This document shows, one piece after another, positions 62,752 through 64,000 of a stretch of 64,000 nt of DNA. This DNA comes from Stenotrophomonas oahuensis (GTDB taxonomy: Bacteria; Pseudomonadota; Gammaproteobacteria; Xanthomonadales; Xanthomonadaceae). The notes beneath the pieces were generated by a model. It saw only the letters and a program-made list of their open reading frames with translations, was not told the DNA's origin and ran no database searches. Both the position numbers and the translations under genes were made by a program. The stretch is taken from assembly GCF_031834595.1 (NCBI RefSeq), contig NZ_CP115541.1, forward strand, positions 3,528,501-3,592,500, in the 5' to 3' direction. Positions within the stretch are counted from its first letter, which is position 1. The number at the start of each line of letters is the position of its first letter.

Positions 62752-64000
62752 TTATGACTGCTTGGCGAGCTTGCTGTTGCGGATGCCGTAGCCGAAATAA
62801 ATCAGCAGGCCCAACACCGTCCAGCCCACGAACAGGTGCCAGTGCACCACGAACGCCTGCCAGAACAGGAACAGACAGGTCAGCGCGCCGAGCGGGGCGA
62901 TCAGCCATACCGCCGGGACCCGGAACGGGCGCTCGAGCTCCGGACGGGTCCGGCGCAGCACCAGGATGCCGATGCAGACCGTGGCGAACGCCAGCAGCGT
63001 ACCCATCGAGACCAGTTCGCCCAGCACGTTCAGCGGCACCAGCCCGGCCAGTGCGGCGGCGATCACGCCGACCACGATGGTGGCCCAGTACGGCGTACGG
63101 AAGCGGGCGTGGACCTTGCCAAACACCTTCGGCAGCAGGCCGTCGCGGGAGATCGTGTAGGCGATGCGGGTCTGGCCCATCATCATCACCAGCACCACCG
63201 AAGAGAGGCCGGCGATGGCACCGATCTCCACGAAGGTCTTCAGCCAGCTCAGGGTCGGGTAGGGCTCCAGCGCGGTGGCCACCGGCTTGTCGGTGCCCAG
63301 CAGGTGGTACGGCATCATGCCGGTCAGCACCGCGCAGACGATGATGTAGACCACGGTGCATACGGCCAGCGAGCCGAGCAGGCCGATCGGCATGTTGCGC
63401 TGCGGGTTCTTGGTTTCACCGGCGGCGGTGGAGACCGCGTCGAAGCCGATGTAGGCGAAGAACACGATGGTGGCCGCACGGAACACGCCGCTCCAGCCGA
63501 ACTCACCGTCCACGCCGGTGTTATCCGGAATGAAGGGGGTCCAGTTGGCCGGGTCGATATGCGCGGCACCTACGCCGATGAACAGGCAGATCACCGTGAC
63601 CTTGATCGCCACGATGATCGCGTTGACGAACGCCGACTGGGTCACGCCCACGTACAGCAGGCCCGATACCGCCGCCACGATCAGCACCGCCGGCAGGTTG
63701 AAAAGCTTGCCGGAGGAGACAAACTCCTGCCCGGTCCAGGCAATGGGCGCGGCGCTGAGCGCGTCCGGGAACGGCATGTGCAGGGTGGTGGTGATGAAGC
63801 TGATCAGGTACGCCGACCAGCCCACCGCGACCGAGGCCGAGGCGAACAAATACTCCAGTACCAGGCACCAGCCGATGAACCAGGCCATGCCTTCGCCGAG
63901 CGTGGCATACGAGTAGGAGTAGGCGCTGCCGGAGACCGGCATCATCGCCGCGAACTCGGCGTAGCACAGGCCGGCCAGAGCACAGGCGAAGCCGGCGATC
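62752..64000 (-). CDS. APC superfamily amino-acid permease (partial, N-terminus outside window)
   Basis: About 416 C-terminal residues are visible; the frame remains open at the right edge (IAGFACALAGLCYAEFAAMM), so the start lies beyond 64000. Same family and motif order as its neighbour (PVSGSAYSYSYATLGEG, FFAYIGFDAVSTAAGETKNP), clearly a tandem duplicate that has diverged. Confidence 0.9.
   Translation of the reverse strand, partial: IAGFACALAGLCYAEFAAMMPVSGSAYSYSYATLGEGMAWFIGWCLVLEYLFASASVAVGWSAYLISFITTTLHMPFPDALSAAPIAWTGQEFVSSGKLFNLPAVLIVAAVSGLLYVGVTQSAFVNAIIVAIKVTVICLFIGVGAAHIDPANWTPFIPDNTGVDGEFGWSGVFRAATIVFFAYIGFDAVSTAAGETKNPQRNMPIGLLGSLAVCTVVYIIVCAVLTGMMPYHLLGTDKPVATALEPYPTLSWLKTFVEIGAIAGLSSVVLVMMMGQTRIAYTISRDGLLPKVFGKVHARFRTPYWATIVVGVIAAALAGLVPLNVLGELVSMGTLLAFATVCIGILVLRRTRPELERPFRVPAVWLIAPLGALTCLFLFWQAFVVHWHLFVGWTVLGLLIYFGYGIRNSKLAKQS

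Overview
The window looks like chromosomal DNA of a Stenotrophomonas-type member of the Xanthomonadaceae (Lysobacteraceae). The evidence is the high GC, the many short intergenic palindromes that begin with GTAG (the SMAG-type repeats known from S. maltophilia), the protein families present, and a TrpR-family gene heading the histidine operon. Species cannot be fixed from the sequence alone.

Layout. 1-3251: the end of an SDR/ALDH7 pair, kdsA and tRNA-Arg(CCU). 3207-4553: a small tRNA-targeted element bounded by a 44-bp repeat of the tRNA 3' end, carrying one unknown gene and a decayed transposase. 5168-15767: an accessory stretch of small genes (a SymE-like toxin, a Gln-rich peptide, a zinc-ribbon protein), a Nudix hydrolase, a complete IS256-family element with an 8-bp target duplication, and two regulator/oxidoreductase cassettes. 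One of these cassettes is enclosed by 146-bp direct repeats. 15945-19255: a compact five-gene operon (acyl-CoA-dehydrogenase-like, PIG-L deacetylase, NodS-like methyltransferase, family 2 glycosyltransferase, SemiSWEET-like membrane protein). I consider it the best candidate for an uncharacterised pathway. 19430-23104: small conserved genes, an AraC regulator and an EamA exporter.

23195-40302 is mostly core metabolism. It holds the threonine operon with a Thr-rich leader peptide (thrL-thrABC), an FNR-type regulator, hisS, an ankyrin-repeat protein in a repeat-rich gap, and a full histidine operon (hisGDCBHAF-hisIE). That operon is headed by a TrpR-family repressor gene with a perfect operator palindrome over its promoter.

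40393-58732: a secreted phosphoesterase, then a mannose/N-glycan utilisation locus. It comprises glucokinase, a glycosylasparaginase, a CutC-family protein, a TonB-dependent receptor, a GH92 alpha-mannosidase, a LacI regulator, a FucP-like transporter, a PfkB sugar kinase, an AGE-family mannose isomerase and a GH2 beta-mannosidase. Together they could import mannose-rich glycans, trim alpha- and beta-mannose, release Asn from GlcNAc, and convert mannose to fructose and then fructose-6-phosphate. Repeated ATCGATCTAA-type sites in the TonB receptor/GH92 divergent promoter, plus related sites near glk and inside the kinase gene, suggest a shared LacI regulon. 58829-60908: methionine salvage genes mtnB, mtnD, mtnC. 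61264-64000: two tandem APC amino-acid permeases, the second cut by the window end.
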